7,740 nucleotides of DNA, from positions 1-7,740 of the forward strand of contig SMVS01000034.1 of the NCBI GenBank assembly GCA_004357435.1. Reading direction: 5' to 3'. Below the pieces are notes generated by a model. The model was not told the origin of the DNA, did no database searches, and saw only the letters and a list, made by a program, of their open reading frames with translations. Position numbers and translations under genes: made by a program. The stretch's first letter is position 1. The number at the start of each line of letters is the position of its first letter. Of the stretch, positions 6,238 through 7,740 are shown piece by piece. This stretch comes from Nitrospina sp. GTDB lineage: Bacteria; Nitrospinota; Nitrospinia; Nitrospinales; Nitrospinaceae.

Positions 6238-7485
6238 CTACCCGCGCGAGGCCATATGGGCTCCTTTAATACCCAAACTCTTTTTGATCTCTTCCACGAT
6301 GACTTCGGAAGGCATGGTCATACCGCCTGCCACATGCGGACCTGCTATCACCCGTTCGTTGTTGGGAAGCAGCGATCTGACCTCACGGCCCAGCCAACCC
6401 TTGATATTGAACTCAGGCACGAAGATGGTCTTGGCATTGGCCGTCGCCTCCAGCAATTCCTGCGACGGAAAAGGACGAATGGTTTTGATTTTGATCAAAC
6501 CAATCTCGATGCCTTCTTCGTTGAGCAAACGGATGGCTTCCCGGGACTGGGACACGGCAGTACCCGAAGCCACAATCAGGATTTCACGGTCCAGATTTTC
6601 AGTTTCGAGCAAGGACCCGCCCATTATGACGAGGGTATGCTTGCGGGATCGTTCCACCGCCGCATGAACCTCCTGTTGCCAGGAAGCATGGGTCATGTAG
6701 CTGATGTAATTGGATTTCATAACAAACGGATCGCGCATCATGCGGATCGGCGGATTTTCCATATCCATGCAAGGCACCGGAGCGCGGTAAGGATCGTACG
6801 GCGGCAGACACATTTTATCGGATTGCAGTGACACCGTGTCCTTGGTGTGGGTGACGAAAAAGCCGTCACAACACAAGGCCAGCGGGACATGCACATCCGG
6901 CTGTTCCGCCACAATGAACCCGGCCAGGATCCAGTCGTACAAGTCCTGCGCCGTTTCGGCGTGCCAGATCATCATGCCAGTTTCCAGCAGGTAATACATT
7001 TCCAGGGTGTCGGGTTGTATGCTCAAGGGAGAGTTGACTCCGCGGCAGGTCACAACCACCTGGATCGGCAAACGCGATCCGGCCCACATTGGAAAATTCT
7101 CCATGGCCCGCAGGGTTCCCGGACCGGCGGTGGTGGTGAACACCCGGGCTCCGCCAAACGCGGCGCCGGCGCATTCGCCCATGACCCCAAATTCATTTTC
7201 GCCGCGGAAATACTCGCGCACATAACCTTCGGCATACAACTCACCGATCAACGCCGCGGCTTCGCTCTGCGGGGTGATGGGATAAGCTACCGACATATCC
7301 AGGTTACACCGTTTGATGGCTTCCTTGATGACTTCCGATCCGGTGAGAAAATTAGGAATTCTCTCCGCTTCAAAAAACATATGGTTCGGGTCGGTGACGA
7401 TTTGGTCTTTCGGACCCTTCACACCAAACTCGACAGTTTCGGACATAATGATTTTACCGCTACTAGGTGCCACCTTTATATTCAT
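6238..7485 (-). CDS. porA: 2-oxoacid:ferredoxin oxidoreductase alpha subunit
   Basis: A 415-residue catalytic subunit that pairs with beta to form the active site. The pyrimidine-binding domain (about 47-225) carries the family motif YPITPQSE at residues 68-75, the ENEFGVMGECAGAAFGGARV stretch starting at 96 with its conserved acidic residues, and TTAGPGT at 118-124. DGFFVTHT (207-214) resembles the DGF-x-x-SH motif of pyruvate enzymes. The C-terminal transketolase-like domain begins near residue 300 (EILIVASGTA) and includes IKTIRPFP and the EFNIKGWLGREVR helix. YPITP lies about 40 residues deeper than in archaeal alpha subunits, so there is an N-terminal extension. I chose the ATG at 7485 because AAGGGAG at 7493-7499 lies seven bases upstream, whereas the next Met (residue 14) has no ribosome site. 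As first gene of the group it probably follows the operon promoter or reads through from the gene at the right edge. Confidence 0.94.
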   Translation of the reverse strand: MNIKVAPSSGKIIMSETVEFGVKGPKDQIVTDPNHMFFEAERIPNFLTGSEVIKEAIKRCNLDMSVAYPITPQSEAAALIGELYAEGYVREYFRGENEFGVMGECAGAAFGGARVFTTTAGPGTLRAMENFPMWAGSRLPIQVVVTCRGVNSPLSIQPDTLEMYYLLETGMMIWHAETAQDLYDWILAGFIVAEQPDVHVPLALCCDGFFVTHTKDTVSLQSDKMCLPPYDPYRAPVPCMDMENPPIRMMRDPFVMKSNYISYMTHASWQQEVHAAVERSRKHTLVIMGGSLLETENLDREILIVASGTAVSQSREAIRLLNEEGIEIGLIKIKTIRPFPSQELLEATANAKTIFVPEFNIKGWLGREVRSLLPNNERVIAGPHVAGGMTMPSEVIVEEIKKSLGIKGAHMASRG

Positions 7486-7596
7486 GAGATCACTCCCTTA
7501 TCACCAAAGAGCGCTTTATTTAAAGCGGTTTGTGGTTAAATAATAATTCTGTATGACAAAAATCTAAAATATCAATAACGGACGATTAATAAAGCT
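7486..7596 (-). promoter_or_regulatory. AT-rich leader upstream of the alpha gene with a palindrome
   Basis: This 111-bp spacer is much richer in A and T than the genes around it, as expected of a promoter region, and ends in the strong ribosome site at 7493-7499. It contains the palindrome CGCTTTA-TT-TAAAGCG at 7512-7527, about 27 bases from the start codon, which could be an operator or an mRNA hairpin. A weak -35-like TTGATA (about 7570) precedes a poor -10 match, so I do not assign a promoter position. No terminator is seen after the upstream gene, so read-through is also possible. Confidence 0.4.
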
Positions 7597-7740
7597 TTAA
7601 GAAGCCTTTTCAATACGTCCCGCAGGTTTCATTTTAAATTGGGTGAACGGGTTGGCCTGGCTGACCACGCCTTCCTTCTTCAACCTGATGACCGTTTCAG
7701 TCAACCGTTTGATCTTGTCCGGGTTGATATCGCGGAAAGA
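7597..7740 (-). CDS. C-terminal 47 residues of an unrecognised protein, cut by the window edge
   Basis: An open frame enters from the right edge and stops at a TAA (7597-7599). The visible end is basic and probably helical, including DINPDKIKRLTETVIRLKKEG followed by a PFTQFKMKPAGRIEKAS tail. I do not recognise a family from this piece. It runs in the same direction as the oxidoreductase genes and ends 111 bp before alpha without an intervening terminator. It could belong to the same operon, for example as an additional subunit, but too little is visible to say. Confidence 0.65.
   Translation of the reverse strand, partial: SFRDINPDKIKRLTETVIRLKKEGVVSQANPFTQFKMKPAGRIEKAS

Overview
The window reads as chromosomal core-metabolism DNA from a bacterium with moderate GC content. 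I see no transposase, CRISPR array, tRNA, rRNA or phage gene. The strongest clue to the organism is a minus-strand cluster for a split-subunit (alpha, beta, gamma, delta) 2-oxoacid:ferredoxin oxidoreductase. Its subunit sizes (415, 302, 235 and 93 residues) resemble the multi-subunit enzymes known from Hydrogenobacter, Nitrospira and Nitrospina, which use them in the reductive TCA cycle. A Nitrospinota- or Nitrospirota-like chemolithoautotroph is therefore my best guess, but this is an inference from one operon and not a taxonomic proof.

Layout from left to right. Positions 1-1085 (minus) hold most of purB, adenylosuccinate lyase, with its C-terminus beyond the left edge. After a 172-bp divergent spacer, 1258-2621 (plus) hold a two-gene unit: a low-molecular-weight protein tyrosine phosphatase followed 5 bp later by a fructosamine-kinase-family protein. 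Members of these two families are known to act together in removing sugar adducts from proteins. Positions 2646-2967 (plus) carry a broken remnant of the C-terminus of an alpha-2-macroglobulin-like protein, with a frameshift. Positions 2968-3193 have no convincing gene but several short inverted repeats. A minus-strand terminator follows at 3194-3225. It serves a 252-residue protein with two zinc-ribbon-like cysteine clusters (3304-4062, minus) whose function I do not recognise.

A second strong minus-strand terminator (4124-4156) closes the oxidoreductase operon, which reads in the order alpha (7485-6238), beta (6154-5246), gamma (5224-4517), delta ferredoxin (4457-4176). The catalytic subunits have the thiamine diphosphate and cysteine motifs expected. 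The NTGGQ motif in beta points to a pyruvate-type rather than 2-oxoglutarate-type active site. At the right edge (7597-7740, minus) are the last 47 residues of another gene on the same strand, upstream of alpha.

Together the oxidoreductase subunits would carry electrons between a 2-oxoacid, coenzyme A and ferredoxin: beta binds thiamine diphosphate and one Fe-S cluster, delta relays electrons through two further clusters, and alpha and gamma complete the active complex. In an autotroph the likely direction is reductive carboxylation of acetyl-CoA to pyruvate.
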